From Patulibacter defluvii (GTDB lineage Bacteria; Actinomycetota; Thermoleophilia; Solirubrobacterales; Solirubrobacteraceae), in the NCBI RefSeq assembly GCF_034096925.1, contig NZ_JAWZSQ010000017.1, positions 54,994 through 118,993 of the forward strand: 64,000 bases of DNA, given 5' to 3'. The notes beneath the pieces are model-generated. The model was not told the DNA's origin, did not search any database, and was given only the letters and a program-made list of their open reading frames with translations. The translations under genes and the position numbers were made by a program. Positions 35,122-44,586 of this stretch are shown one piece after another (position 1 is the stretch's first letter; every line of letters begins with the position of its first letter).

Positions 35122-36273
35122 ATGAGCGCGATCGAGACCACGGCGCCGCGGCTGGGCCCAGCGCCCCGGCCGCCGACGCCGCTCCTGGCCGACCCCGACG
35201 AGCCGGCGCCCTCGCGCCGCTGGCTCGTCGTCGCGTTCGGCGTCCTGGCGCTGATCTTCGGCGCGATGCTGGCCGTGGCCGAGACCGGCCCCGGCGCGCT
35301 CCGCGACCCGAACCCGATCGGCACCCACTGGGTCAACGGCAACCCGCGCGCGAACGCCCCGTTCCTGGGCTTCGACTACTGGCCGCAGCTGTGGCAGGCG
35401 GTCGGGTTCGGCGGCGCGGCGATCCTGCTCGGGGTCTTCGGCTGGCGCTCGTGGCGCTCGCGGAAGCTGGAGAACGGACTGCTGGTGACCTTCGCCGCCG
35501 GCGGGATGTACTTCTTCGACCCGTTCTACAACTGGCTCGGGTACTTCCCGACCGACCCGCGGTTCCTGCACATCCCGCACGGGACGATCCCGTTCTGGTC
35601 CGATCTGGCCCCGACCTTCGAGCCGGTCTTCTTCTTCCCGCTCTACATGGTCTGGCTGGTCTATCCGGCGCTGCTGACGCACTGGATCTGGGGCCGGCTG
35701 CGCAACCGGGCGCAACGCCGCAAGGGCCCGGACACGTGGATGCAGCGGCACCCGCTGATCAGCCTCCTGATCGTCTGCAAGTGCGTCACCTTCACCCTCG
35801 ACCTGGCCGGCTTCCGGGCCGGCACCGTGACCGAGGCGTTCATCTTCAGCCAGGCGCCGGGGCCGCTGATCTCCGGCGGCGACACGTCGCAGGCGCAGCT
35901 GCTGTGGGAGCCGCTGCTGTTCGAGCTGACGATGATGGCGACCTGCCTGCTGTTCTACCGCGACGCCGAGGGCCGGACGCCGCAGCGGCGGCTGGCGCGC
36001 AAGCTGCGGACCTTCGCCCGCTTCCCGCGCTTCACCGAGTTCGCCGCGGCCTGGTCGATCATCGCCCTCGCCTACGTGGTCTGCCTGGTCGGGATGGGCA
36101 CGCTGCGCTTCACCGGCCAGACCGACAAGCTGGCCCAGCCGTGGCCCTACGAGGACACCCAGGTCTACGACCCGGACGGGCTCTACCGGCAGGCCGGCGC
36201 CCCCGGCCTCAAGCGGACCGGCGACGGCAACTGGAACGGCACCCGGCCGACCTGGGACGGGACCCGGCCGTGA
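35122..36273 (+). CDS. Polytopic membrane protein, spirocyclase AveC-like
   Basis: 383 residues with about six to seven hydrophobic helices (WLVVAFGVLALIFGAMLAVA, VFFFPLYMVWLVYPALLTHW, ISLLIVCKCVTFTLDLAGF and others). The first soluble segment contains FLGFDYWPQLWQ, then GMYFFDPFYNWLGYFPTDP and HGTIPFWSDLAPTFEP. This combination resembles proteins annotated as AveC-family spirocyclases in lipid- and steroid-degrading actinobacteria, but the function in those hosts is not settled. The gene is cotranscribed with the SCP2-like gene. Assignment rests on general resemblance only. Confidence 0.55.
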   Translation: MSAIETTAPRLGPAPRPPTPLLADPDEPAPSRRWLVVAFGVLALIFGAMLAVAETGPGALRDPNPIGTHWVNGNPRANAPFLGFDYWPQLWQAVGFGGAAILLGVFGWRSWRSRKLENGLLVTFAAGGMYFFDPFYNWLGYFPTDPRFLHIPHGTIPFWSDLAPTFEPVFFFPLYMVWLVYPALLTHWIWGRLRNRAQRRKGPDTWMQRHPLISLLIVCKCVTFTLDLAGFRAGTVTEAFIFSQAPGPLISGGDTSQAQLLWEPLLFELTMMATCLLFYRDAEGRTPQRRLARKLRTFARFPRFTEFAAAWSIIALAYVVCLVGMGTLRFTGQTDKLAQPWPYEDTQVYDPDGLYRQAGAPGLKRTGDGNWNGTRPTWDGTRP

Positions 36274-36276
36274 CCC

Positions 36277-36311
36277 GGCGGGGGCGGCCGCCGCGCGTGG
36301 CCGCCCCCGCC
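36277..36311. terminator. Strong bidirectional terminator between converging operons
   Basis: A 13-bp perfect stem, GGCGGGGGCGGCC (36277-36289) with GGCCGCCCCCGCC (36299-36311), closed by a 9-nt loop, between the AveC-like gene and the minus-strand lipid operon. No T run. Confidence 0.65.
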
Positions 36312-36321
36312 CCCGCCGCCG

Positions 36322-37128
36322 TCAGCCGACGAGCAGCCGGTCGAGGAACCGGTCGAGGTCGGCGCGGATCTCGTCGCGGTTGGTCTCGTTGAGGACCTCG
36401 TGGCGGGCGCCGGGGTAGACATGCTGCTCGACCGCGGTCGCCCCGAGCCCGCCGATCGCGGTGCGGGTGACGGCCAGCGGCGCCAGCGCGTCCTCCTCGC
36501 CGTGCAGCCACAGCAGCGGCAGGTCGCCGAGCGGCGGCGCCGCCGCGATCGCGGCCACCGCGGCGGCCACGCCCTCCAGCGTCTCGCGCCGGAACGGCCC
36601 GTGGTGGACGAGCGGGTCGGCGGCGTAGGCGGCGCCGACGGCCGGATCGCGCGACAGGATCGCCGGGTCGATCGGGACCTCGGGGATCGGGTCGAGGTCG
36701 AGCAGCGCGAGGATCTCCGGGTTGCCGCCGATCACGGGGCCGCTCAGCGCCAGCCCGGCCAGCGGCAGCAGTCGTCGCTGGGCCAGGCGGGTGGCCACGA
36801 TCCCGCCGAGCGAGTGGCCCAGCAGCGCCAGCGGCAGCTCGGGCGCGTCGGCGAGGGCCCGCTCGCCGACCAGGGCCAGGTCGTCGGCCAGCCGCTCGAG
36901 GTCGGGCAGCAGCGCCCGCTCGCCGTCCGAGCAGCCGTGGCCGGCGTGGTCGGGGGCGACGACCCGCCAGCCGCGGGCGGCCAGGTGCTCGCCGAGACCG
37001 GCGTAGCGGCCGGCGTGCTCGCCGTAGCCGTGGGCCAGCAGCAGCAGTCCGCGGGGGACGGGCGGCGACCAGCGGTGGACGGCGATCCGTCCGTCGCGGC
37101 CGTCGAGGAGGTCGGTGGTGGCGGTCAT
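36322..37128 (-). CDS. Alpha/beta hydrolase, monoacylglycerol lipase-like
   Basis: 268 residues. LLLLAHGYGEHAGRYAGLGE is the signature of monoglyceride lipases, the nucleophile elbow is GHSLGG, and the catalytic acid and histidine lie in HGEEDALAP and GARHEVLNE. It should hydrolyse monoacylglycerols or similar esters. Last gene of the minus-strand lipid operon, overlapping the next hydrolase by four bases. Placement with DGAT and PlsB suggests lipid turnover. Confidence 0.85.
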   Translation of the reverse strand: MTATTDLLDGRDGRIAVHRWSPPVPRGLLLLAHGYGEHAGRYAGLGEHLAARGWRVVAPDHAGHGCSDGERALLPDLERLADDLALVGERALADAPELPLALLGHSLGGIVATRLAQRRLLPLAGLALSGPVIGGNPEILALLDLDPIPEVPIDPAILSRDPAVGAAYAADPLVHHGPFRRETLEGVAAAVAAIAAAPPLGDLPLLWLHGEEDALAPLAVTRTAIGGLGATAVEQHVYPGARHEVLNETNRDEIRADLDRFLDRLLVG

Positions 37129-37949
37129 GGCTGGAGCGCTCCGTGGGCGTGGTCGACGCGGCGAGCCGCGTTCAGGATCGTGCGGGCCACGAGGGCCGGG
37201 TCGTCGAGCATCGGGACGTGGCCGACGCCGCGCAGCCGCACCAGCTCGGCGGCACCGCTGGCCTCCAGCCACGGCCGACCGTAGCGGTCGAAGGGCAGCG
37301 TCCGGTCGCGCTCGGCCCAGGCGACGGTCAGCGGGGCGTCGAGCGGCGGCCCGCCGCGCAGCGGCCGGTCGCCGGCGACCCAGTCCAGGAACGCCGGCAC
37401 GATCGTGCAGGCGCGGGCGTCCGCGACCAGGTCGAGCGCGTCGGCCAGCGGCACGTGGTCGCCGCGCTCGGCGACGGCCCGCAGCCCGATCCGGCGCGCC
37501 CACGGCTGCCGCAGCAGCCGGTCGGAGAGCGCCGGTGCGCGGTGCAGCGCCTGGTGGCTGCCGCGGATGATCCGGATCACCCGGTCGAGGTCGCGGCGGC
37601 TGCTCCAGGCACCGGCCGGCGACAGCGCGACGACCGAGCGCGCGCGGCCGCGGCGGGCCAGCTCGAGCGCCACCCAGCCCCCGAGCGAGTTGCCGGCGAG
37701 GTGGGCGGTCGCGATCCCCGCCGCGTCGAGCTGGGCCTCGACCGCGTCGACCAGCGACGGCACCCCGAGCCGGGCCGCCGGCGGCGGCGGAGCGGCGCCG
37801 GCGTGGCCGGGCAGCGACGGCGCGAGCACGTCGTGGTGGGCCTCGAGCGCGGGCATCAGCGGCCGCCAGACCCGCCACGAGCCGGTGAAGCCGTGCAGCA
37901 GGACCAGCGGCGTGCCGTCGCCGCCGCGGTGCAGCGGGGCGATCGTCAT
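37125..37949 (-). CDS. Alpha/beta hydrolase
   Basis: 274 residues. LLHGFTGSWRVWRPLMPALE precedes a nucleophile elbow AGNSLGGWVALELARRG with Ser in GNSLGG. The catalytic acid is probably in WAERDRTLPFD and the histidine in GVGHVPMLDDP. Typical esterase/lipase length and no signal peptide, so cytosolic. Overlaps the WS/DGAT gene and the following hydrolase by four bases each, so stoichiometric co-expression with acylglycerol enzymes is likely. Confidence 0.82.
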   Translation of the reverse strand: MTIAPLHRGGDGTPLVLLHGFTGSWRVWRPLMPALEAHHDVLAPSLPGHAGAAPPPPAARLGVPSLVDAVEAQLDAAGIATAHLAGNSLGGWVALELARRGRARSVVALSPAGAWSSRRDLDRVIRIIRGSHQALHRAPALSDRLLRQPWARRIGLRAVAERGDHVPLADALDLVADARACTIVPAFLDWVAGDRPLRGGPPLDAPLTVAWAERDRTLPFDRYGRPWLEASGAAELVRLRGVGHVPMLDDPALVARTILNAARRVDHAHGALQP

Positions 37950-39346
37950 CGGCGCACCGTCGCCGTCGCCGGGACGGCCCCCGGCGCCAGCGCCAGCAGC
38001 TCGTCGAAGCCGGCCGCGAGCGCGTCCAGGAACCGCTCGGGGTCGGTGATCGCGGCCCGGTCGTGGTTGACGCTGACGCAGCAGCTGTCGCCGTGGCTGA
38101 CGAGCAGGATCATCGCCGCGCAGCCCGGCAGCGGCCCGAAGCCGTAGAGCCGCTCGACCCGGGCCCCGGCCAGGTAGACCGTCTCGCGGATGCCCGGCAC
38201 GTTGCTGGCCTGCAGGTCGCTGGCGCCGGCGACCTGGGCGACCAGCCGCGACAGCAGCGGCGCCGGCAGCCGCGCGAGCACCGGCGCCAGCGCGCCGACG
38301 GCGTCGAGCGCGCGCTCGTCCCGGACCCCGCGGACCGCCTCGCCGATCGCCCGCATCCGCGCGACCGGGTCGGCGGGCCCCAGCGGCCCGTCGATCCGGG
38401 CGGCGGCGAAGCGGTTGCCGCCGGCCGGGTCGTCCGGCCGCCGGATCGAGATCGGGATCGCGATCGGCAGCGCCGACCGCGGCGACCCGAGCGCGTCGTG
38501 GTAGCGCGCGAAGCCCCCGAGCAGCGCGGCCAGGAAGGCGTCGTTGAGGGTCGCCCCGGCGCTGCGGGCGGCGGCGCGCAGCCCGTCGAGCGGGACGTCG
38601 ATCGCGTGGAAGCACCAGTGGCCGTCGCGGGCGGCCAGCAGCGGCGAGGGCGTCGAGCGGGCCGCCCCCAGCACCCGCCGCAGCGAGCGGGCGTAGCCGG
38701 CGGCGTCGAGCGCGGCGGTCAGCGGGCGGCGGACGACGCGCGGCAGGCCGCGGGCCACCCGCGCCAGGTCGCGGGCGTCGCGCCGCAGGCGGACGGCCAG
38801 CGGTCCGGGGCGCGGTCCGGCCGGATCGTGCGGGCGCGGCTTGTCGGGCGTCGGCGCGCGCCGGCGGGAGTGGAGGCCGCCGAGCAGCTGCATCCCGGCG
38901 GCGCCGTCGAGCGTGGCGTGGTGCAGCTTCAGGACGTAGGCGGCGCGGCCGTCGGGGAGACCGTCGACGAGCACCGCCTCCCACGGCGGCCGGGTGCGGT
39001 CGAAGGGCGCCTGGGCGATCCGCGCGACTCGCTCCAGCAGCGCCGGCCAGTCCTCGCCGGGCGCCAGCGCGGTCCGGTGCAGGTGGCGGCCGAGGTCGAA
39101 GTCGGGGTCGGGGGCCCAGGTCGGCCCGGCCAGCCCCAGCGGTCCCTCGACCACCCGCTCGCGGAACCGCGGCACCATCCGGCTGCCCCACTCGTGGGCC
39201 GCCGACAGCCGCTCCCACTCGGGGCAGCGGTCGAGGATCTCCAGCGCCACCACCGTCGAGCTGAGCGCCGGGTCGGCCTCGGCCCGCCACATCACCGCCT
39301 CGATCGGCGTCAGGTCGCCGCTCTGCCAGATCGACGTCGTGCTCAT
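37946..39346 (-). CDS. Wax ester synthase / diacylglycerol acyltransferase (WS/DGAT)
   Basis: 466 residues, the standard WS/DGAT length. The catalytic motif is HHATLDG (residues 142-148), the HHxxxDG signature in which the second histidine activates the acceptor hydroxyl. The C-terminal region has the AIPISIRR, LQASNVPG and CCVSVNHD blocks of the family. It transfers acyl-CoA to diacylglycerol or fatty alcohols, making storage lipid. Encoded with gpsA, PlsC-type and PlsB-type genes, so triacylglycerol is the likeliest product. Confidence 0.9.
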   Translation of the reverse strand: MSTTSIWQSGDLTPIEAVMWRAEADPALSSTVVALEILDRCPEWERLSAAHEWGSRMVPRFRERVVEGPLGLAGPTWAPDPDFDLGRHLHRTALAPGEDWPALLERVARIAQAPFDRTRPPWEAVLVDGLPDGRAAYVLKLHHATLDGAAGMQLLGGLHSRRRAPTPDKPRPHDPAGPRPGPLAVRLRRDARDLARVARGLPRVVRRPLTAALDAAGYARSLRRVLGAARSTPSPLLAARDGHWCFHAIDVPLDGLRAAARSAGATLNDAFLAALLGGFARYHDALGSPRSALPIAIPISIRRPDDPAGGNRFAAARIDGPLGPADPVARMRAIGEAVRGVRDERALDAVGALAPVLARLPAPLLSRLVAQVAGASDLQASNVPGIRETVYLAGARVERLYGFGPLPGCAAMILLVSHGDSCCVSVNHDRAAITDPERFLDALAAGFDELLALAPGAVPATATVRR

Positions 39347-40353
39347 GCGACCGCGTGCCCCTCGCTCTCGGGCGCGATCCGGCGCAGGCCGCGGTAGGCC
39401 TCGGCGGGCCGGCGGCCGGCGTTGACGACCGCGTCGACCTCGGCCGCGATCGGCACGTCGACGCCGTGGCGGGCGGCCAGCTCGACCACCGGCCGGACGG
39501 TCACCAGCCCCTCGGCGACCTGGTCCATCTCGGCCACGATCTCGGCCACCGCGCGGCCCTCGCCGAGCGCGACGCCGACGCGGCGGTTGCGCGACAGCGG
39601 GCTGGTGCAGGTGGCGATCAGGTCGCCCATCCCGGTCAGCCCGGCGAAGGTCGCGGCCTCGGCCCCGAGCGCGACGCCCAGGCGCGTCATCTCCGCCAGT
39701 CCGCGGGTGATCACCATCGCGCGGGTGTTGTCGCCGACGCCGAGCCCGTCGGCCATCCCGGTCGCGATCGCGACCACGTTCTTGAGGATCCCGCCGAGCT
39801 CCGAGCCGATCACGTCGGCGTTGCGGTAGACCCGGAAGAGGTCGGCGCGGAAGAGCCGCTGGAGCGCGCGGGCGACGTGGTCGTCGGCGGTCGCGACGAC
39901 CGACGCGGCGGCCATCCCGTCGAGCACCTCGCGGGCCAGGTTGGGCCCGGAGAGGACGGCGACCGGGTGCTGCGGCAGCTCCTGGCCGAGGACCTCGCTG
40001 GGCCGCAGCCGCGTGCCGACCTCGAGCCCCTTGACCAGCGACACCAGCGGCACCCACGGCCGCAGATGGGCGGCGGCGGCGACCGCGGTCTCGCGCAGCG
40101 CCCGCGACGGCACCGCCAGCACCAGCACGTCGCTGGCGGCGACGACCGCCTCGAGATCGCCGCTGGCCCGCAGCCGCGGGTGCAGCGCGCGATCGCCCAG
40201 GTAGCGGCGGTTGCGGTGCTCGCGGTCGATCTCGTCCGCCTGGGCCGGGTCGCGGGCCCAGAGCGTGGTCGGGGCGTTGGCGGCGGCGATCGAGGCGACG
40301 GTCGTCCCCCAGGACCCGGCGCCGAGCACGCCGATCGCCGGCGGCCGGGTCAT
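39343..40353 (-). CDS. gpsA: NAD(P)-dependent glycerol-3-phosphate dehydrogenase
   Basis: 336 residues. The N-terminal Rossmann motif is GVLGAGSWGTTVA, followed by a VLSGPNLAREV substrate-binding stretch. The active-site lysine is in ELGGILKNVVAIATGMADGL, a GpsA signature, and NTRAMVITRGLAEM comes after it. It makes sn-glycerol 3-phosphate from dihydroxyacetone phosphate. Its position immediately upstream of the WS/DGAT gene and downstream of the HAD-PlsC gene supports a dedicated supply of glycerol backbone. Confidence 0.93.
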   Translation of the reverse strand: MTRPPAIGVLGAGSWGTTVASIAAANAPTTLWARDPAQADEIDREHRNRRYLGDRALHPRLRASGDLEAVVAASDVLVLAVPSRALRETAVAAAAHLRPWVPLVSLVKGLEVGTRLRPSEVLGQELPQHPVAVLSGPNLAREVLDGMAAASVVATADDHVARALQRLFRADLFRVYRNADVIGSELGGILKNVVAIATGMADGLGVGDNTRAMVITRGLAEMTRLGVALGAEAATFAGLTGMGDLIATCTSPLSRNRRVGVALGEGRAVAEIVAEMDQVAEGLVTVRPVVELAARHGVDVPIAAEVDAVVNAGRRPAEAYRGLRRIAPESEGHAVA

Positions 40354-41822
40354 CGGGCCGCTCCCGCGGGCAGCCGGGCCGGGGCCGCGGCGGGCCAGTC
40401 GTCGAGCGCCGCCAGCATCAGCTCGCGGACGTGGTCGCGGTGGACGGCGACGGTCTCCGGCCGCCACTCGCCGGTGGCGACCGGCGGCAGCACGACCACC
40501 TCGACGGTCCCGGGCCGCACGAGCTGCGCGCCCCGCCACTGGACCTCGTCGATCCCGCGGAAGACGATCGGCACGATCGGCACCTGGGCCTGCATCGCGA
40601 CGTGGAACGGTCCCTTCTTGAACGGTCCCAGGCGCGGGGTCGGGGTGCGGGTGCCCTCGGGGGAGACGGCCAGCGAGACGCCGCGGCGGAGCTGCTCGAC
40701 CACCGGCTGCATCTGGGCGATCGCCGCCCGGCCGTCGCTGCGGTCGATCATCGCCATCCCGGCCAGCTGGAAGAGCTGGCCGAACATCGGCACCTTCTTC
40801 GCCTCGGCCTTGGTGATCCCGGTGAAGCCCTCGCGCAGCAGCTTCATCATCACGATCGCGTCGAGCTTGCTGCTGTGGTTGAAGACGAAGACGCACGGCC
40901 GCGCCGACCACAGGTGCTCGGCGCCGCGCAGGACCCGGACGTCGACGCCGGCCGCGGCCAGGCTGACGTCGGCGCCGACCCCGATCGCCAGGTCGAGGAA
41001 CGCCGGCCGCGAGCGGCGGGCGAGGCCGACCCCCGTCGCCGTGCCCATCGCCGCGGCGAAGCCGCCGTAGAGCCCGACGGTGCGGGCGACGTCGCCGGCG
41101 CGCGGCCGCGGCGCCGGTTCGCGGCACTCCAGCAGCGGCCAGCCGTGGCGGGCGGCGGCGCGCCGCAGGTCGTCGTCGGGGGCGATCGCCGCGCCGTGGC
41201 CGACGGCGGCCAGGAAGGGCACGTCCTCGCCGCCGTTCGAGTAGGCGAACGAGGCGCCGACGTCGGCCCCCAGCCGGTCGGCCAGCCGGGTCAGGGCGGC
41301 GGCCTTCTCGACGCCCCACAGCGGCGGACCGTCGCGGCGTCCGGTCAGGCGCCCGTCGCGGACCGCCGCGCGGGTGCAGAGGACGCGGTCCAGCTCGAGC
41401 GCGTCGGCCGCCGGCTCGGTCTGGAACGGCAGCGCCGACGACGCGAGCACCAGCGTGTGGCCGCGGCGGCGGTGGGCCTCGATCAGGGCGTAGGTCTCGC
41501 GCCGCAGCTGGGCGGCGATCCGCTGCTTGAACAGCCGCCGGCCGAGCGCGTGCAGCTCGTCGGCGTCGTGGCCGGCCAGCCGCGCCAGCGAGGCATCGAG
41601 GAAGCCGGCGAACGCGGCGTCGTCGACCAGGCCCCGGCGGCGCGCGCGCAGCAGCTCGGCCAGCTCGCCGAGCCCGATCTGGCGCTGGCGCAGCCGGTGG
41701 GCGTAGAACGCGGTCGCCGAGTAGCCGGCGACGATCGTCCCGTCGTAGTCGAAGGCGGCCAGCACCGCCGGTCCGGCCGGCGCGCGTTCGATCCGCGCCA
41801 GCAGCTCGTCGAGGGTCGTCAT
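40350..41822 (-). CDS. HAD-IB phosphatase fused to 1-acylglycerol-3-phosphate acyltransferase (PlsC-type)
   Basis: 490 residues. The N-terminal HAD domain has the DYDGT motif (D25-T29) and SSALP, VEKAAALTRLADRLG and SYSNGGED-type elements of the SerB branch. The C-terminal acyltransferase has NHSSKLD (315-321) for the HxxxxD motif and PEGTR (388-392) for the substrate block. This fusion occurs in actinobacteria, including M. tuberculosis Rv2483c. Whether the phosphatase half supplies the phosphatidate phosphatase step needed before the DGAT is an open and testable idea. Confidence 0.9.
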   Translation of the reverse strand: MTTLDELLARIERAPAGPAVLAAFDYDGTIVAGYSATAFYAHRLRQRQIGLGELAELLRARRRGLVDDAAFAGFLDASLARLAGHDADELHALGRRLFKQRIAAQLRRETYALIEAHRRRGHTLVLASSALPFQTEPAADALELDRVLCTRAAVRDGRLTGRRDGPPLWGVEKAAALTRLADRLGADVGASFAYSNGGEDVPFLAAVGHGAAIAPDDDLRRAAARHGWPLLECREPAPRPRAGDVARTVGLYGGFAAAMGTATGVGLARRSRPAFLDLAIGVGADVSLAAAGVDVRVLRGAEHLWSARPCVFVFNHSSKLDAIVMMKLLREGFTGITKAEAKKVPMFGQLFQLAGMAMIDRSDGRAAIAQMQPVVEQLRRGVSLAVSPEGTRTPTPRLGPFKKGPFHVAMQAQVPIVPIVFRGIDEVQWRGAQLVRPGTVEVVVLPPVATGEWRPETVAVHRDHVRELMLAALDDWPAAAPARLPAGAAR

Positions 41823-44038
41823 CGGTCGGCCTCCCGGCGGTCGAGCTCGCCGAGCGCGAGCAGGTCGTCGCGCAACGCCCGGACCTCGTCCCGCCAGCGT
41901 CGGCGGCGCGCGCGCAGCTCGTCGCGGCCGGGGTCGACGAGATCGCGGTTGGCGGCCAGCCGCAGGGCGGCGTCGAACGACTCGCGCCCGAGCGCCTCGG
42001 GGTGGACGATCCGCCGTTGCAGCAGCAGCTGGCGGCCGACGTCCAGGCACTCGCCCAGGAACGGCTCGCGCTCGACGGCCCGCCGCGGCTCGCGCGCGGC
42101 CAGCCGCTCGGCGACGACCAGCTGGGCGTCGACGAACGAGCCCAGCACCCGCTCGGCCAGCAGCATCGGCGCCGTCCGCAGCAGCGCGTCGGCGGCCGCG
42201 CCGTCGAGTCCGTCCGTCGTGCCGCCGAGCAGCCCCAGCTCCTGCTCCAGCCGCTCGCGGAAGCGCGGCTTCTCGGCGAAGAAGAACTCGAACTTCAGCA
42301 GGTCGCGCAGGGCCAGCACCTCGGCCCAGCCGCGGGCCGCGGCGTCGGCGCCCGCCACCCCGCCGTCGCGGGCCAGCCGCAGCAGCGCGACCTCGACGAT
42401 CGCGCGATCGACGACGTGGTGGAGGACCCCGTTGCGGTAGAACGCGGCGACGTGGTGGCGGCCGTCGGCGATCGACCAGACCGGCTCGGTGCCGTCGTCG
42501 TAGCGCAGCAGCACGCCGGCCTCGACCAGGCTCTCGAGCCCGCGCCGGAGCCCGGCCGGCCGCCGCAGCTCCGCGACCGGGCCGCGCAGGCCGCGACGCT
42601 CCACGTAGTCCAGCAGCGGTGCGCTGAGGGCCTCGATCTGGGCCACGTCGAGCGCGGTCCCGCGGGCACCGAGCAGCGCCAGCGTGACGAGCGAGGTCGA
42701 GGTCACCGGCGTGACCGCGTTGATCGCGTCGCAGATCCGGAACGCGACCTTGTCGAGCTGGGCCGGTCCCTCGCCGGCCTCGCGCAGCGCCTCGCGGAAG
42801 CGGAACGGCTCGCCGACGTGGATCCGGGCCTTGCCGACGTGCAGCGACTGCGAGCGCACGTAGCGCGCCCACCAGCGCAGGTCCTCGCGCTGCTTGGTGC
42901 CGCCGGTCTGCTCGGCCGTCATCGTCCCGGCCTCGCGCAGCCGGTCGTAGACGATCGAGACCGGCACCAGCAGCACGTCCTCGGCGCGGTCGTCCTCCAG
43001 CGCCTCGGCCAGGTACCGCAGCAGCCCCAGCTTCGGCGGCCGCAGCTTGCCGGTCCGGGTTCGGCCGCCCTCGATGTACCACTCCAGGTTCAGCCGCTTG
43101 GCCACCAGGTGGCCGAGGAACTCGCGGATCGCCAGCTTGTAGACGGCGTCGCTGCCGAAGCTGCGGCGGATGAAGACGACCCCGGCGCGGCGCCCGAGCG
43201 GGCCGAGCGGCCACCACGACATGTTCGCGCCGCCGAGGATGTGGTTCGGCGGCAGGTCGTTGGCCGCCAGTGCCTGCTGGAGCACCAGCGGGTCGACGTA
43301 CGAGCGGTGGGTCGGGAGGAAGACCAGCGCGTGCTCGCGGTTCAGCGCCCGCAGCCGCGCGAAGCCCTCGGCGTCGGCCTCGACCGTCCAGGCGCGCGCG
43401 TGCAGCGGCCGCATGAACGCCTGGTACAGCTCGGTCCCGAGCGGGCTCTGGACCGTCGCCAGCTCGGTCAGGCAGGCGCCGGCCTCGCGCCGGACCTCGT
43501 CGAGCGGCCGGTCGAGCGCGGCCGCCAGCTGCGTCAGCCGCCGCTCGAAGCGGGCGCTGCCGGCGATCTGCTCGGCGACGTGACGGGGGACCTTGAAGCG
43601 GTCGCCGCGCAGCGAGCGCTCCGCCCGGTCGCAGGCGAGCGCGCCGCGCTGGGTCACGAAGCGGGCGAAGTCGGCCGGGCTGCTGCCGCTGGCCTCGGCC
43701 CGGAAGCGGGCCCGCAGCTCGTCGACCGTGCCGGGGGCGCCGGCGGCGACCCGCGGCCCGATCCGCGACGGCAGCAGCCGCTGGAGCGCCGGCGAGGGAC
43801 GGCGGGCGACGACGCGGGCGGCGACGTCGAGCGGCCCCGCGCGATCGGCCTCGCTCGGGACCCAGCTGACCCGGGCCGGCGCCACCAGCAGGTCGTCGGC
43901 GTCGGCCAGCAGCGGCGCCAGGCCGGGGTCGCGCTCGTCGATGACCGCCGCGCCGGGGTGCTGCTCGCCGGCCCAGGCCCGCAGCGCCTCGCGTTCGCGG
44001 CCACCGCGCACGTCGAGCGTCAGCACCACGGTCGGCAC
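41819..44038 (-). CDS. plsB: Glycerol-3-phosphate acyltransferase, PlsB family
   Basis: 739 residues from GTG 44038 with GGAG seven bases upstream. The acyltransferase blocks are PTHRSYVD (H244, D249) and EGGRTRTGKL (322-331), with VFIRRSFGSDAVYKLAIRE between. A long C-terminal region matches PlsB proteins of mycobacteria (PlsB2 type). It acylates glycerol-3-phosphate at C1. Located directly upstream of the HAD-PlsC gene as in M. tuberculosis Rv2482c-Rv2483c. Membrane-associated; no signal peptide. Confidence 0.92.
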   Translation of the reverse strand: MPTVVLTLDVRGGREREALRAWAGEQHPGAAVIDERDPGLAPLLADADDLLVAPARVSWVPSEADRAGPLDVAARVVARRPSPALQRLLPSRIGPRVAAGAPGTVDELRARFRAEASGSSPADFARFVTQRGALACDRAERSLRGDRFKVPRHVAEQIAGSARFERRLTQLAAALDRPLDEVRREAGACLTELATVQSPLGTELYQAFMRPLHARAWTVEADAEGFARLRALNREHALVFLPTHRSYVDPLVLQQALAANDLPPNHILGGANMSWWPLGPLGRRAGVVFIRRSFGSDAVYKLAIREFLGHLVAKRLNLEWYIEGGRTRTGKLRPPKLGLLRYLAEALEDDRAEDVLLVPVSIVYDRLREAGTMTAEQTGGTKQREDLRWWARYVRSQSLHVGKARIHVGEPFRFREALREAGEGPAQLDKVAFRICDAINAVTPVTSTSLVTLALLGARGTALDVAQIEALSAPLLDYVERRGLRGPVAELRRPAGLRRGLESLVEAGVLLRYDDGTEPVWSIADGRHHVAAFYRNGVLHHVVDRAIVEVALLRLARDGGVAGADAAARGWAEVLALRDLLKFEFFFAEKPRFRERLEQELGLLGGTTDGLDGAAADALLRTAPMLLAERVLGSFVDAQLVVAERLAAREPRRAVEREPFLGECLDVGRQLLLQRRIVHPEALGRESFDAALRLAANRDLVDPGRDELRARRRRWRDEVRALRDDLLALGELDRREADR

Positions 44039-44052
44039 GGCGTCGCTCCGGG

Positions 44053-44568
44053 TCAGCCGGCGTGGGCGCCGTCGTCCTGGAGGCTCCAGGAGAAGCGGCG
44101 GCGGTGGTAGAGCAGCGGCGCCGAGTCCTCGTCCGCGGCGCGCTCGATCGCGACGATCGTGCCGATCAGCAGGCTGTGGTCGTGGTGCGTGAAGGCGGTG
44201 TCGCGGTGGCAGCGCAGGTAGGCGAGGGCGCCGCGCAGGCGCGGGACGTCGCCGTCCCAGGTCCACGAGAGCCCGGCGAACTTGTCGTCGTCCTTGCGGA
44301 CGAAGGCCATCGCGACCTGCTCCTGGTCGCGGGCCAGCACGTGGACGCCGAAGTCGCTGCAGGACAGCAGCGGATCGCACGAGCGCGAGCTGTGGGAGAC
44401 CGACACCATCAGCGACGGCGGGGCGGCGGTGAACGGGCCCATCGAGGTGACCGTCAGCCCCATCGGGCCCTCCGGGCCGCGGGTGGTGATGACGGCGACG
44501 CCGGCGGGCAGGTCGGCCATCGCGTCGGCGAAGGTCGCCGGGGTGATCAGGTCGGCGGGGGTGCTCAT
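44053..44568 (-). CDS. Flavin reductase-like, FMN-binding protein
   Basis: 171 residues. The split-barrel flavin reductase pattern is visible: PAGVAVITTRGPEGPMGLTV, the nucleotide-contact SMGPFTAAPPSLMVSVSHSS, CSDFGVHVLARDQE and a final LIGTIVAIE. Family members supply reduced flavin to a monooxygenase. The partner here is not adjacent; the acyl-CoA-dehydrogenase-like protein at 53972 or an LLM enzyme is possible. It sits between plsB and the RibBA-like gene in the same operon. Confidence 0.85.
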   Translation of the reverse strand: MSTPADLITPATFADAMADLPAGVAVITTRGPEGPMGLTVTSMGPFTAAPPSLMVSVSHSSRSCDPLLSCSDFGVHVLARDQEQVAMAFVRKDDDKFAGLSWTWDGDVPRLRGALAYLRCHRDTAFTHHDHSLLIGTIVAIERAADEDSAPLLYHRRRFSWSLQDDGAHAG

Positions 44569-44586
44569 CGGTCGCTCCTGCTCGTT

